Source: Pseudomonadota bacterium (GTDB lineage: Bacteria > Pseudomonadota > Gammaproteobacteria > UBA9214). Taken from it: a stretch of DNA of 64,000 nt. Below, one piece after another: positions 1-9,000 of the stretch. The stretch covers positions 186,001-250,000 of the forward strand of contig JAWLAI010000004.1 of NCBI GenBank assembly GCA_041395565.1, written 5' to 3'. Every line of letters begins with the position of its first letter. Position 1 is the stretch's first letter. A program made the translations under genes and the position numbers. Under the pieces are notes generated by a model. It saw only the letters and a list, made by a program, of their open reading frames with translations, was not told the origin of the DNA and did no database searches.

Positions 1-402
1 ACCCGTACGGTCGACGTTCAGTCATTCGAGATAACCGCGGCACACTTCGAGGAATGGCTGGAAGCCATGCTCGCGGTCCGGTATGCCCTGTGGCGCCAGC
101 TGCGCAAACAGGCGGACCGGGTCATCATCGTGGACTACGACAGCTTCTACGCAGGAACACAGGCAACCCGTGTGCAGCGGGTTAACGAGCTCTATCGCAA
201 GCTGGGGCTGCGGACGCTGGATGACTGCGAAACGCAGACGCAGGCGGCAGCGCTCGCACGGCTGCAGCACTACCTGGACAGCAGCAGGCAGAAACTTACC
301 GGTGCGGACCTGGCGCAATCGCTGGTGGGGAATTATGCGGAGATAACCCAGGTCTACGCGCACTGGGCCAAGCGTTCCCAGGACAGGCTCGCCCTGACCT
401 GA
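1..402 (+). CDS. Sulfotransferase-like protein, C-terminal part (cut by window start)
   Basis: The frame is open from the first base and ends with TGA, leaving 133 C-terminal residues. The visible part reads like the end of a PAPS-dependent sulfotransferase: a helix ending in a charged stretch, then RVIIVDYDSFYA (about residues 39-50), a strand-turn typical of the family's late core, and the helix RVQRVNELYRKLGL. The 5'-PSB and 3'-PB motifs that would prove the call lie outside the window. It converges on the capsule-export operon, 34 bp away, so sulfation of an exported polysaccharide is a reasonable inference. Family assignment is by fold impression, so moderate. Confidence 0.5.
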   Translation, partial: TRTVDVQSFEITAAHFEEWLEAMLAVRYALWRQLRKQADRVIIVDYDSFYAGTQATRVQRVNELYRKLGLRTLDDCETQTQAAALARLQHYLDSSRQKLTGADLAQSLVGNYAEITQVYAHWAKRSQDRLALT

Positions 403-436
403 TCTCCCCGCCGGGACCAGGGCTGCGCAGGACGGC

Positions 437-2047
437 CTAGAGGTTCAGCGCCACCTTCGCAGAGATCGCGATCTTGTACACGATATCCAGCAGGTCGATG
501 CCGAACTGGCGGTATTTCTTGTCCACCTTGGGCAGCACCAGGATCTCGTCACCCGGGCCGATGCGCGCATCCCCGGGGCTGACAATGTCCACCGCTGCAT
601 TCGGGTGGTGCACGATCACCTTCGCGGTGTCGGCCCGCTCCGTGTAGTTGCCCGCGAGCCGGATGTAGTCCTCGGCCGTCCAGCCCTCACGCCAGGTGGC
701 GGCGTGCATCATGAGGACCTCGCCGGCGACCTTGACGATCTGGGTGCGGGTCGGGATGACGATGGTATCGTCCGGCTCTAGCAGGATGTTCTGTTGCACG
801 CCGTCCTGCGTGGTGACCACGCGGCCCAGCGGATCGATCAGCCGGGCGCGCTCCGCGAACGTTTCCACCAGCTTGGCTTCCTGGGTGCGTATGGCGGCTT
901 CGTTGCTCGACCCAGAGAGTGCCAGCAGCGAGCTGCGTTCGAGCCGGAACAGGCTGTCGTTGATGGCATCCTTCTGCGAGCGCGCAACAGAAACCCGGCG
1001 CAGGTAGATGGCGTCGGTGTTGGCCAGGGCACGGTTCACCGCGATGTGATCGAGCACGTCCACGAGCCGGGCGCCGCGCCTGATCGAGAGCACCGACGGT
1101 CCCTCGTGCTCGCCCTCGATATTGACCAGGATGGTGTCGGCCCTGCCGTCGTCGCGCAGCGTGACGGTGTCGCCGTCGTGCAACGGGCTAGTGCGGAAGT
1201 CCGCCAGTGACAGGGTCTGGTTGAAGGGCTGGCCGTCGCGCATGCCGACCAGGGTCACCTCTGTCGCCTGCGCCGCCTGCGGGATGATTTCGAGCACCCC
1301 GGCACCGGTCGCGGCACCATCCTTCAGTTCCACCAGCGCGGGGCGGGCGACATTGCCGGCCAGTTCGACCACGGGACCGCGGTGACGTACCAGGACGGTA
1401 TCGTTGTCCTGCAGCTGGGGTATGGCGATGCGGCCCTGCAGCAGGAACTCGTACAGGTCGATGGTGGCAATGGTCTTGTCCTTGCGCAGGATGTCGATGT
1501 TGCGGTAGCTGCCCAGTGCCGGGTCTATGCCGCCGGCCAGATCGAGAAAGAACAGGATGCTGTCCGAGGGGACGCCGTCGTAGCGCCCCGGCTTGTTCAC
1601 GAGGCCGGTGACGAATACCGCCACCGGCTGTGCACTGACCAGGTTGGTGTACACCTCGACGTTGCTGGTATAGACCTTGCGCACGTGTGCCTTCACGGTC
1701 GGGGTGAGTTCGCCATTACGCACGCCTTCCAGCCGCAGCGGGCCGATATCCGGCAGGAAGATGTTGCCCTGGGAGTCGACGGTGTAGACATCGTTGATCT
1801 CGATCGCGCCCCAGGTGCGGACGTTGACCCGGTCGCCCGGCGCGATGACATAGGCGGGGTTCAGCCCGTCTTCGCGGGTCTTGAGAAAATTGCCGGTGAA
1901 CAGGGCGGCGCCGAAGGGCTGCACGCCGGCTGCCGGCGGTGCTGCCGGCATGCCGGCGGGGTCGCCGCCAGCGTCCGCCGCCGGCACGGGCAGTGCGACG
2001 CAGCAGGCCAGCAGCAGGATGAGTCGGACGATCAGTGAACGCTGCAT
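437..2047 (-). CDS. kpsD: Outer-membrane polysaccharide export protein (KpsD/Wza-type, Poly_export + SLBB)
   Basis: Encodes 536 residues, close to the usual KpsD length. A clear signal peptide (MQRSLIVRLILLLACCVALP) precedes a Poly_export domain beginning at YVIAPGDRVNVRTWG, followed by SLBB-type repeats (for example VAVFVTGLVNKPGRY and VKVAGEVLMMH). An upstream in-frame ATG at 2083 exists, but the ATG at 2047 follows a GGAGGAAGG ribosome site by 9 bases and starts exactly at the signal peptide, so I chose it. It is the last gene of the leftward kps operon. Proteins of this family form the periplasmic/outer-membrane conduit for capsule. No lipobox cysteine is obvious, which fits KpsD better than lipoprotein Wza. 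Confidence 0.88.
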   Translation of the reverse strand: MQRSLIVRLILLLACCVALPVPAADAGGDPAGMPAAPPAAGVQPFGAALFTGNFLKTREDGLNPAYVIAPGDRVNVRTWGAIEINDVYTVDSQGNIFLPDIGPLRLEGVRNGELTPTVKAHVRKVYTSNVEVYTNLVSAQPVAVFVTGLVNKPGRYDGVPSDSILFFLDLAGGIDPALGSYRNIDILRKDKTIATIDLYEFLLQGRIAIPQLQDNDTVLVRHRGPVVELAGNVARPALVELKDGAATGAGVLEIIPQAAQATEVTLVGMRDGQPFNQTLSLADFRTSPLHDGDTVTLRDDGRADTILVNIEGEHEGPSVLSIRRGARLVDVLDHIAVNRALANTDAIYLRRVSVARSQKDAINDSLFRLERSSLLALSGSSNEAAIRTQEAKLVETFAERARLIDPLGRVVTTQDGVQQNILLEPDDTIVIPTRTQIVKVAGEVLMMHAATWREGWTAEDYIRLAGNYTERADTAKVIVHHPNAAVDIVSPGDARIGPGDEILVLPKVDKKYRQFGIDLLDIVYKIAISAKVALNL

Positions 2048-2107
2048 GGGATGATACCTTCCTCCGGTTGCAAGCCTGCGCATGCGCGGGTGGCTGATGA
2101 TTCTAAC

Positions 2108-3241
2108 TCAAATCCGCGCATGCTCGCGGATCGCCGCGATCAGGAGCGACCCGATGCCGAACGCCAGCATGACGCCCAGCACGACGGTGATGATCTTCAC
2201 GAGGCGCTGCGGGTGCGTCGCCTGGTCCGGTACCGACGGCGAGACGATGGTGGCCAGGTAGCGGTGCTGGCGCGCCGCCTCGGTTCGTGCGACCTCGAGC
2301 GACGCCAGCGCGGACTCGTATGCCTTGGTGGCGAACTCCTTCTCCATGAGCAGAGGTTCGAAGCCGGCAATCGTGCTGCTCAGGCTGTCGTCCTCCGGAT
2401 TGGTGAGCCTGCGGTTTTCGCGCGCGATCTGCTCATTGAGCGAGTCGATGCGGTTCTGCAGCGCCTTGGCGCGCGGTGAGTCGGCGCGCATGTAACCGAT
2501 GATCTCGGTGAGTTCGGCCTGTGCCTTGGCCAGATCCGCTTCCAGCTGGGTGCGGATCTCCATGACCGCGGCTGCGGAATCGGCCGGGTTCAGTTCGTTG
2601 GCAACCAGCTGGCGGCTGAGAATCGCGGCGCGCGCGGCCGCCAGGCGCTCCTCGCCGAGACGTACTTCGTCGCGGGCGAGATCGAGCCGGTCCATTTCCG
2701 CGCGCTGCGACAGCTCGTTGACCAGCTGCTCGCTGTACTTGAGGATGGCGCCGGCGAATTCGGCTGCCTGCGCGGCGTTGAGTGCGCGCACATACAGCGT
2801 GGAAATGCCGGACTGCATGTCGAAATCGACGTTTACCCGCTCCAGGTAATAGTCGAAGGCGTCCTCGAAGCTGGCATCGCGGGACAGTTTCGAGAACCAG
2901 TCCCCGGCCTCCTGGTAGTGCCTGATGAATCCGTGCTCCCGTTCCAGGCGCGCGAGCACGTCGCGCGACAGGATGTAATCACGCACCGTCATGGCATCCT
3001 TGTCCGAGCCCGTGCCCGGCAGGGTGCCGAGCAGCGAGTCCAGGCCGCTCGTCGTGCTGCGGTCGACCGACTGGATGCTGTATTTCGCCTCGGACTGGTA
3101 ATAGTCGCTGGCGATCAGGCCGTAGTAGAGCACGGCGAGCAGGGAGGGGATGCCGACCCACCAGCGAAACAGCCGCTGCAGTCGCCGCACGCGGGCCTTG
3201 CGCAGGGTCTCGAAGTCGTCCTGTCTGGTGTCTGCTGCCAT
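2108..3241 (-). CDS. kpsE: Capsule export inner-membrane protein KpsE/CtrB/BexC family
   Basis: 377 residues. An N-terminal membrane segment (around IPSLLAVLYYGLIASDYYQS) is followed by a long periplasmic coiled coil (about residues 150-330, rich in ARDEVRLGEERLAAARAA-type heptads) and a C-terminal membrane helix (VVLGVMLAFGIGSLLIAAI). This is the polysaccharide co-polymerase/adaptor layout that links the KpsMT ABC transporter to the outer-membrane channel. The chosen ATG overlaps the kpsT stop by one base (TGATG on the minus strand), implying translational coupling. A longer in-frame start at 3286 would run into kpsT and lacks support. Confidence 0.9.
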   Translation of the reverse strand: MAADTRQDDFETLRKARVRRLQRLFRWWVGIPSLLAVLYYGLIASDYYQSEAKYSIQSVDRSTTSGLDSLLGTLPGTGSDKDAMTVRDYILSRDVLARLEREHGFIRHYQEAGDWFSKLSRDASFEDAFDYYLERVNVDFDMQSGISTLYVRALNAAQAAEFAGAILKYSEQLVNELSQRAEMDRLDLARDEVRLGEERLAAARAAILSRQLVANELNPADSAAAVMEIRTQLEADLAKAQAELTEIIGYMRADSPRAKALQNRIDSLNEQIARENRRLTNPEDDSLSSTIAGFEPLLMEKEFATKAYESALASLEVARTEAARQHRYLATIVSPSVPDQATHPQRLVKIITVVLGVMLAFGIGSLLIAAIREHARI

Positions 3242-3888
3242 CAGGCCGCCTCGTAGAGCTGCTCCGCTTCCTGGATGGAAGCGCACAGTTGCAGCTTGCC
3301 GTCGATCAGTACGGCGCAGGTGTCGCAGAACTGCCGGATCGTGGCGAGGTTGTGCGAGACCAGGATGACGGAAGAGCGCTCGCGGCGTTCACGGAAGGCA
3401 TTCCGGCACTTGTCCTGGAACGGCTTGTCGCCGACGGCGGTGACCTCGTCGATGAGATAGACACTGAAATCGATCGCCATGCTGAGGGCGAAGGCGAGGC
3501 GCGATTTCATGCCGGTGGAGTAGGTGCGCACCGGCATGTGGAAATAGTCCCGCAGTTCCGAGAAGTCGTGCGCGTAGCGCGACACCCGGCGCACGTCGGC
3601 ACCGTAGATGCGCGCCACGAAGCGGGTGTTTTCCTCGCCGGTCAGGCTGCCGTTGAAACCGCCGGTAAAGCCGATCGGCCAGGATACGCGCCGGTGCCGG
3701 ATGACTTCGCCGCTGTCCGGCTGTTCGATGTCGGCCAGGATACGCAGCAGGGTGGACTTGCCGCTGCCGTTGCGCCCCAGGATGCCGATATTCTCGCCCG
3801 GCGGCAGGACCAGGGTGATGTCGTCCAGCACCTGGTTCATGCCGTGCCGCAGCGGGTAGGCCTTGGAGACGTGGCGGATCTCGATCAT
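3241..3888 (-). CDS. kpsT: Capsule polysaccharide ABC transporter ATP-binding protein KpsT
   Basis: 215 residues, the normal KpsT length. The Walker A motif GRNGSGKST is at residues 38-46. A variant ABC signature, YSTGMKSRL, as usual in the KpsT/TagH group, precedes Walker B (VYLIDE), and the switch region reads LVSHN. The ATG overlaps the kpsM stop in an ATGA junction, and the stop overlaps the kpsE start. It energises export of a lipid-linked capsule chain across the inner membrane with KpsM. A longer reading in this frame upstream to 4818 is an artefact antisense to nothing and overlapping kpsM. Confidence 0.93.
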   Translation of the reverse strand: MIEIRHVSKAYPLRHGMNQVLDDITLVLPPGENIGILGRNGSGKSTLLRILADIEQPDSGEVIRHRRVSWPIGFTGGFNGSLTGEENTRFVARIYGADVRRVSRYAHDFSELRDYFHMPVRTYSTGMKSRLAFALSMAIDFSVYLIDEVTAVGDKPFQDKCRNAFRERRERSSVILVSHNLATIRQFCDTCAVLIDGKLQLCASIQEAEQLYEAA

Positions 3889-4664
3889 GTCAGCTCCAGG
3901 CGCCGGCGCGCCATGCGCTCCAGTACCAGTCCGCTGTAGGCGAAACCGAGAATCCAGAACAGCAGGTAACCGAGATCGACATGCACCGCATGATAGCTGG
4001 GGAACCAGCCGCCGCGGACCAGTTCCACGCAGTGCAGCACCGGGTTCCACAGCAGCAGTTCGCGCGCCGCGGTCGGCAGCTCGTTGGCGGTGAAGAACAG
4101 GCCGGAGATGAAGAACATCGGCCGCATGATGAGCGGCACGATACGTTCGACCAGCCGGGTGTACGTGCCCAGCGCGGTCAGAAAGATGCCGATGGCCGCG
4201 CCCAGCAGGCTGGCCAGCAACATGCCGCCCATGACTGCCAGCAGGCTGTCGATGTGCAGCTCGCCGAGGTACAGGCTGTGCGTGCCCATGATGATCGCAA
4301 ATACCGTTATCAGGGTGACGACCTCGAGACTGACCCGCGCGATCACCAGGTCCAGCGGGCGCACCTGCGGGTAGAACAGCAGCCCCTTGTTCGCGCTGAT
4401 GGCCGACTGCGAGCGGCTCATGGTTTCCCGGAACAGGTGATAGGGGATGATACCGGTGGTGATGAAACTGACGATGTCCATGCCATAAGGCAGGTGACGG
4501 TTGCTGAAGTAGAACAGGCCGTAGAAGGTCAGCACCCAGAACAGCGGTTCCAGCAAGGCCCAGATATAGCCGAGCTGATGGGCACCGTAGCGGGTGCGCG
4601 TCTCCCGGAGTACCAGGGCGTGTATCACCTGCAGCTGGGATTGCAGACCGGCCCCGAGCGACAT
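3885..4664 (-). CDS. kpsM: Capsule polysaccharide ABC transporter permease KpsM
   Basis: 259 residues with about six hydrophobic spans, matching the ABC-2 permease family. The early motif RTRYGAHQLGYIWALLEPLF is characteristic of KpsM/BexB/CtrC proteins. I start at the ATG at 4664, whose MSLGAGLQSQLQVIHALVLR matches the family's short cytoplasmic N-terminus; the open frame continues to 4796 but the extra residues are Arg/Pro-rich noise. It lies 2 bases after the stop of the preceding lipoprotein gene (TAG CC ATG) and overlaps kpsT by 4 bases. Confidence 0.92.
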   Translation of the reverse strand: MSLGAGLQSQLQVIHALVLRETRTRYGAHQLGYIWALLEPLFWVLTFYGLFYFSNRHLPYGMDIVSFITTGIIPYHLFRETMSRSQSAISANKGLLFYPQVRPLDLVIARVSLEVVTLITVFAIIMGTHSLYLGELHIDSLLAVMGGMLLASLLGAAIGIFLTALGTYTRLVERIVPLIMRPMFFISGLFFTANELPTAARELLLWNPVLHCVELVRGGWFPSYHAVHVDLGYLLFWILGFAYSGLVLERMARRRLELT

Positions 4665-4666
4665 GG

Positions 4667-5095
4667 CTACCAGTCGGTTCCCGGCGCGACGATGAAGACA
4701 TCGGCAGCGAGGAAGCGCGCTCCGCCGAGGTTGCACACCAGCCGCGGCATGCCTGCAGGCGTGCCGCTGTCCGAGAGCAGCCTGAGGTAACGGCACGACC
4801 GGCCGCTGGCGGCATCATAGCGCCTGCCGGCCTCGAGGATCTGCCCGTCGAAGGTCGTGCGCTGGCCGTCCGCGAGAGCGGTGCTGGCGGCCAGCAGGGC
4901 GGCGTCCTGGTCGTTCAGCGCCGCAGCCGTGCTGCGTGCCGGCACCGCCGTGTCCACAGGCGCCGCCACCTGCGCGGGGATGGCGGTGCATCCCCCGGTC
5001 ACGATGATGAGCATGCCAAGCAGCAGGACGCGGCCTGGGCGATGCAGGTTCGCGGTGGGTGCCGGTGCATACGCTTGCGCTTGTTGCGTGTTCAT
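4667..5095 (-). CDS. Small putative lipoprotein, first gene of the capsule-export operon
   Basis: 142 residues. A hydrophobic stretch (VLLLGMLIIVTGGC) ends in a lipobox-like VTGGC, suggesting an acylated envelope protein; an internal ATG (MLIIVTGGC) would be too short a signal, so the upstream start is kept. The mature part has two cysteines in short hydrophobic contexts (SGRSCRYLRLL and RLVCNLGG) that could pair. I do not recognise a named family. Its position directly before kpsM and the 2-base spacing argue that it belongs to export or assembly of the same polysaccharide. Function unknown. Confidence 0.65.
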   Translation of the reverse strand: MNTQQAQAYAPAPTANLHRPGRVLLLGMLIIVTGGCTAIPAQVAAPVDTAVPARSTAAALNDQDAALLAASTALADGQRTTFDGQILEAGRRYDAASGRSCRYLRLLSDSGTPAGMPRLVCNLGGARFLAADVFIVAPGTDW

Positions 5096-5418
5096 GACGT
5101 GCGGTAAGTGACCGGAAGTGCGGTGGCAGCGCGGTGCGTGGGATCCGGCGTGGCCGCTACGGCCGCTGTCTGCACGTGATTAGCCATGGTCGTTCGATGC
5201 TTCCTGCGTCATCTGGATGTAATTGACGCAGTTGCCATTACCCTGCCTCGAGCAGGTCGCACGGCAACTGCCAGTGGGGCATTTTACTGGGCGGTGCCGC
5301 ATCCTGCATCCATTACCTGCCGCCTGCGTGGCCGCCCGCGCGGCCTGCTTCTCAACCACTGTGGAGGCTGCTAGCATTAACCGTCCGCGCCTGTGACGGC
5401 GTTGCGACGCCGGGGTCG
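5096..5418. other. Divergent intergenic region between capsule operon and TIGR03790-like gene
   Basis: No supported gene. It must contain the leftward promoter of the capsule-export operon. A 92-codon minus-strand open frame here (5180-5458) has no ribosome site, no recognisable domain and Arg/Gly-rich noise composition, so I do not call it. A conspicuous A+T-rich tract follows just inside the next reading frame (5520-5560). Confidence 0.4.
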
Positions 5419-8400
5419 ATGGCAATCCATGCCTCCGGTACAGACGCCTGCCGGTCACGGCCGCTGCAGGGTCTCGAATACGGCCCGACAGACGCCGGTG
5501 CGCCGGGTCGCTGTGTGTGCAATATAGTAGTTAAAATTTTGAAAATAAGCGAATTTTGTTTTTTCTGCAGGGACGCGGGATCTTCGGTATTGTGGCTGCT
5601 GGGCCTTGCCCTGCTCTGGAGCGGGGTGGCGCAAGCGGCCTGTGTGCCTGCGCAGATCCTGCGTGACGACGTCCTGATCGTCGTCAATGCCAATGCCGAG
5701 CAGGGCACGGCGGTGGGCGATTATTACTGCACGCAGCGTGGCATCGATCCCGGCAATATCGCGCAGGTCTATCTTCCGGCGGTCGATACGGTCGCTCTGG
5801 ACCAGTTCGTCGCGCTGCGCGACCAGCTCATCCGTTTCCTGCAGCAGCACACGTTGAGTGGCAGCGAGCCGCCGGTCGTGTGCGATACCGCGCTCGGCTA
5901 CACGAAGTACTACTGTCCCGAGAGCGTCGACCAGATCCGGCGCCTGACACGTATTCGCTACCTGGTCTTGACCCGCGGGGTGCCGATCAAGTTCGAATTC
6001 ACCGGCAGTTCACTGCCATACCTGCCGCGCACCAGCATCGACAACTATCTCCGCTTCTGGCTGCTTAACTATTACCCGCAGGATACGGAGTTCAGTAGCA
6101 ACCAGCGCGCGGAGGATTTTACCGACGGCCGCGGCATGCGCACCATCGTCCCGGCGCGGGACCGGGAGTTCATCGTCGGTCGCATCGACGGTATTACGGC
6201 CGACAACGCCAAACAACTGGTGGATCGCGCGCTTGCCGCCGAGCGCAACGGTATCTACGGCAAGCTGGTGAGCAGCCGCTTCGGCAAGCTGGCCAGCGCC
6301 ACCAATGCGAGCGGTGCGTACTGGAAGCAATGGCTGCCGGGCGGGCAGTACCGCACGGTGTATCCGTCCTGGCAGTACCTGCACGGCCTGTTTGGCGACC
6401 TGCTTACACCCGACACGCTGGCGGTGACCCACCGCCTCAACCCGCAATGCCTGACGCATGACGGTGACGGGATATCGCCACAGGACTGCGTGACACGCCT
6501 GACCGAGAACGCCCCCCTGACCGGAAATTCACCCGGCCCGGGTACCCCGTGGGGGGCGATCCCGAGAGCGGACCGCGCCCTGGTCTACCAAGGCTACGCG
6601 GACGGCTTCAGCTCGCAATACAGCTTCGATACCATGCTGAACTGGCGGGTCAATGACAGCTGCGCAACGCTCTGCGATCCGGCCGATCAGCTATGCCGGG
6701 CACTTTCGACCGACGCCTTCCGCGAGATCGACACGCGCTGCGTGCGCGTGGCGGACGGCTTCATGGGCTATAACCTGCAGTCCTTCCCGCTCGGGCTGAT
6801 GTACGGCTCACCGACCGGCTGGTCGGTCGATGTCGCCACGGGCGCCGACCGCTGGAACCATATCTCTTCCGGCAGCATATCCTTCCGCGAGCCGCGGGTG
6901 CGGGAGGATACGGGTTTCGATGACAACAACAGCATCTGGTTCGAGGATGCACGGCAACTGCCCGGTGCAAGATGCTATGCCGGTGGCGACGACCTGGGGC
7001 AACCGCCGCAGGGTGCCTGTGCGACCGGCAACAAGATACTGATCAGCCAGATTGTGCCGGTGCCGGAACAGGCGCTGAATCCGGCTGCGCCGCAGGTGGT
7101 CACGGTACGTTTCCGCTATCGCGCATTGAATCTGAACCGGGATCTGCCGCTGCAGGCATGGCTGCTGGTGCATGAATCGGAGTACAGCGATGCGAACGTC
7201 ACGATCACCGCCGACAATCAGATCGACTATCTGCGTACCCCGGCCGCATCCCTGTTTGCACCGCAGACCCCCGCCGACGGCGTGAGCTGGGGCGAGGCGG
7301 TGGCAACCTACACCCTCGACCCGGCACTGCACCGGCATCCGCAGCGGCTGTTCGATGCGTTCAAGGTCCGCATTCTCAGCACGGTCGAATTCGAGGGCCA
7401 GCTGGCCATCGATACCGTGTCGGTGGCCATCGACGGCGTCAATGTCCCGTTGCAGAATCCGAGCTTTAGCGAGGGTCACCGCCAGCTCTCCGGGGGGGAC
7501 TCCGCGGCCAATTTTCTCGGCCGGCTCAACGGCGTCGCCTTCTGGGGCAACCTGACGCATCACGGCATCTCCAACGGCCGCTCCTTTGACACGCATCCCT
7601 ACGAGACCCTGATCTATTTCCTGCGCGGCCTGCCGTTGGGCGATGCCGTCTGGTTTGCCGAAACCCGGAATGCGGGAATCCTGTACGGCGATCCGCTCTA
7701 TTCGCCCATTGCCGTGCACCTGCACTATCTGCCGAATGCGCTACCCGGTGCCGAGCGCGACACCTTCGACCGCCGGGTGCCGCTGGTCCTGCGCGGCGAT
7801 ACCGTCAACGGTCGCGGCAGCGACGTGACGACGACCTACAGCATCGATTACTGCGCGGGCCGGGACTTCTTCGTCTGCGACCAGCTTGCAAACTGGGTGC
7901 CGGTGGCCGGCCTGCAGCACCGGCCGGGCGGTGGTCGTGACATGGTACTGGGCACCTGGGATGCAGCGCAGCTCGCGCCGGGCGGTTACACGTTGCGGCT
8001 GGCGGTCGCCAGCAGCAATGCCGCCACCGGCATGACCCAGACCTTTTACGATTATTATCCGTTGAGCCTGCAGGATACGCCGGTCACGCTGAACGGTACC
8101 ATCACGAATGCGGCGGGATCGCCACTGTGCGCCATCGTGCTGGCCAGCGGGCGCCATGTCTATTCCTGCAATGCGAGCGGGGCGTTTGCGCTGCCCGGCC
8201 TGCCGCGGGAAGCGGACGGTCGGGTCAAGCTGCAGGTCTATGCCGACGGCTTCCGGCCCTATGTCGTCTATGTCGAAACGTCCGGTGTGCACAATATCGT
8301 GCTGACGGCCGCCGGGACCTGTCCTGACCACAATCCGAGCTATACGCCCGCTGTGAATACGGCCTGGCCTGGTCAGTACCGCAACATCACCGGCCGGATC

Positions 8401-8628
8401 CTGGACGCGCAGACCCAGCAGCCGGTCTGTGCGCTGGTGCTGGCCAACGGGCAGCACATGTTCTCCTGCGACGGCGGCGGCAACTATGCGCTGAACATCC
8501 CCCTCGATGCGAACGGTCAGTTCAAGCTGCAGGTCTACGCGGACGGCTTCGCACCCTACACGATCAGGCTGGATGAGCAGCGGACCGTGAATACTGTGCT
8601 GCTGGCGCACGCGAGCGCCTGCCAGTAA
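5419..8628 (+). CDS. Large secreted TIGR03790-family protein with two C-terminal regulatory-like repeats
   Basis: Up to 1069 residues. Secretion signal LLGLALLWSGVAQA is followed by DDVLIVVNANAEQGTAVGDY, which is the N-terminal signature of the TIGR03790 family, and then YLVLTRGVPIKFEF. The middle part is unassigned. Two related modules of about 75 residues end the protein (about 889-965 and 987-1065); each has CA(I/L)VLA(S/N)G and an SC pair, resembling carboxypeptidase-regulatory-like beta domains. The start is uncertain: the only ATG (5419) puts 60 unusual residues before the signal peptide, and TTG codons at 5539 and 5590 are alternatives. None has a good ribosome site. Function unknown; it lies divergent from the capsule-export operon. 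Confidence 0.8.
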   Translation: MAIHASGTDACRSRPLQGLEYGPTDAGAPGRCVCNIVVKILKISEFCFFCRDAGSSVLWLLGLALLWSGVAQAACVPAQILRDDVLIVVNANAEQGTAVGDYYCTQRGIDPGNIAQVYLPAVDTVALDQFVALRDQLIRFLQQHTLSGSEPPVVCDTALGYTKYYCPESVDQIRRLTRIRYLVLTRGVPIKFEFTGSSLPYLPRTSIDNYLRFWLLNYYPQDTEFSSNQRAEDFTDGRGMRTIVPARDREFIVGRIDGITADNAKQLVDRALAAERNGIYGKLVSSRFGKLASATNASGAYWKQWLPGGQYRTVYPSWQYLHGLFGDLLTPDTLAVTHRLNPQCLTHDGDGISPQDCVTRLTENAPLTGNSPGPGTPWGAIPRADRALVYQGYADGFSSQYSFDTMLNWRVNDSCATLCDPADQLCRALSTDAFREIDTRCVRVADGFMGYNLQSFPLGLMYGSPTGWSVDVATGADRWNHISSGSISFREPRVREDTGFDDNNSIWFEDARQLPGARCYAGGDDLGQPPQGACATGNKILISQIVPVPEQALNPAAPQVVTVRFRYRALNLNRDLPLQAWLLVHESEYSDANVTITADNQIDYLRTPAASLFAPQTPADGVSWGEAVATYTLDPALHRHPQRLFDAFKVRILSTVEFEGQLAIDTVSVAIDGVNVPLQNPSFSEGHRQLSGGDSAANFLGRLNGVAFWGNLTHHGISNGRSFDTHPYETLIYFLRGLPLGDAVWFAETRNAGILYGDPLYSPIAVHLHYLPNALPGAERDTFDRRVPLVLRGDTVNGRGSDVTTTYSIDYCAGRDFFVCDQLANWVPVAGLQHRPGGGRDMVLGTWDAAQLAPGGYTLRLAVASSNAATGMTQTFYDYYPLSLQDTPVTLNGTITNAAGSPLCAIVLASGRHVYSCNASGAFALPGLPREADGRVKLQVYADGFRPYVVYVETSGVHNIVLTAAGTCPDHNPSYTPAVNTAWPGQYRNITGRILDAQTQQPVCALVLANGQHMFSCDGGGNYALNIPLDANGQFKLQVYADGFAPYTIRLDEQRTVNTVLLAHASACQ

Positions 8629-9000
8629 GCTGCGGCGGCAACACGGGCGTGCCACCACGGGGGGCGGTGGCTGGGATTGTCGCGATTCGGTGTTGTGCGG
8701 GTCTGTTGATAAGTTTGTCGTTTGCAGCAATTGTCAGATGCTTACGCAAGGATAGTTACAAACGTTTATATCTCAGGCAAATTGCGCGGTTGCCTATCTA
8801 AGCATTTTATCGAAAAGACGGCTCGAGAATTTGATGTACAGTATTTCTCCGAATGTCGAAAATCTCTCGTCGAAGCCGTCATTTTATTTGAATAAAATTA
8901 TCCACGATAATGGCATATTTGTTGCTTGGGTTACGATCAATTTACCTATACAGTATCGTTGTTTGTCGAATAAATTTTATCGTTAAACTTGGCATTGATT
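8629..9000. other. A+T-rich intergenic region upstream of the GSCFA gene
   Basis: Composition falls sharply from G+C-rich to A+T-rich near 8690 and stays low through the next gene. No open frame is supported. An inverted pair GACGGCT (8817-8823) / AGCCGTC (8874-8880), separated by about 50 bases, could form a stem. Several TA-rich hexamers could serve as promoters, but none has a convincing partner box. Confidence 0.4.

Noticed and set aside
5180..5458. 92-codon minus-strand open frame before the TIGR03790-like gene
   Set aside because: No ribosome site, no domain; lies in the capsule operon promoter region.
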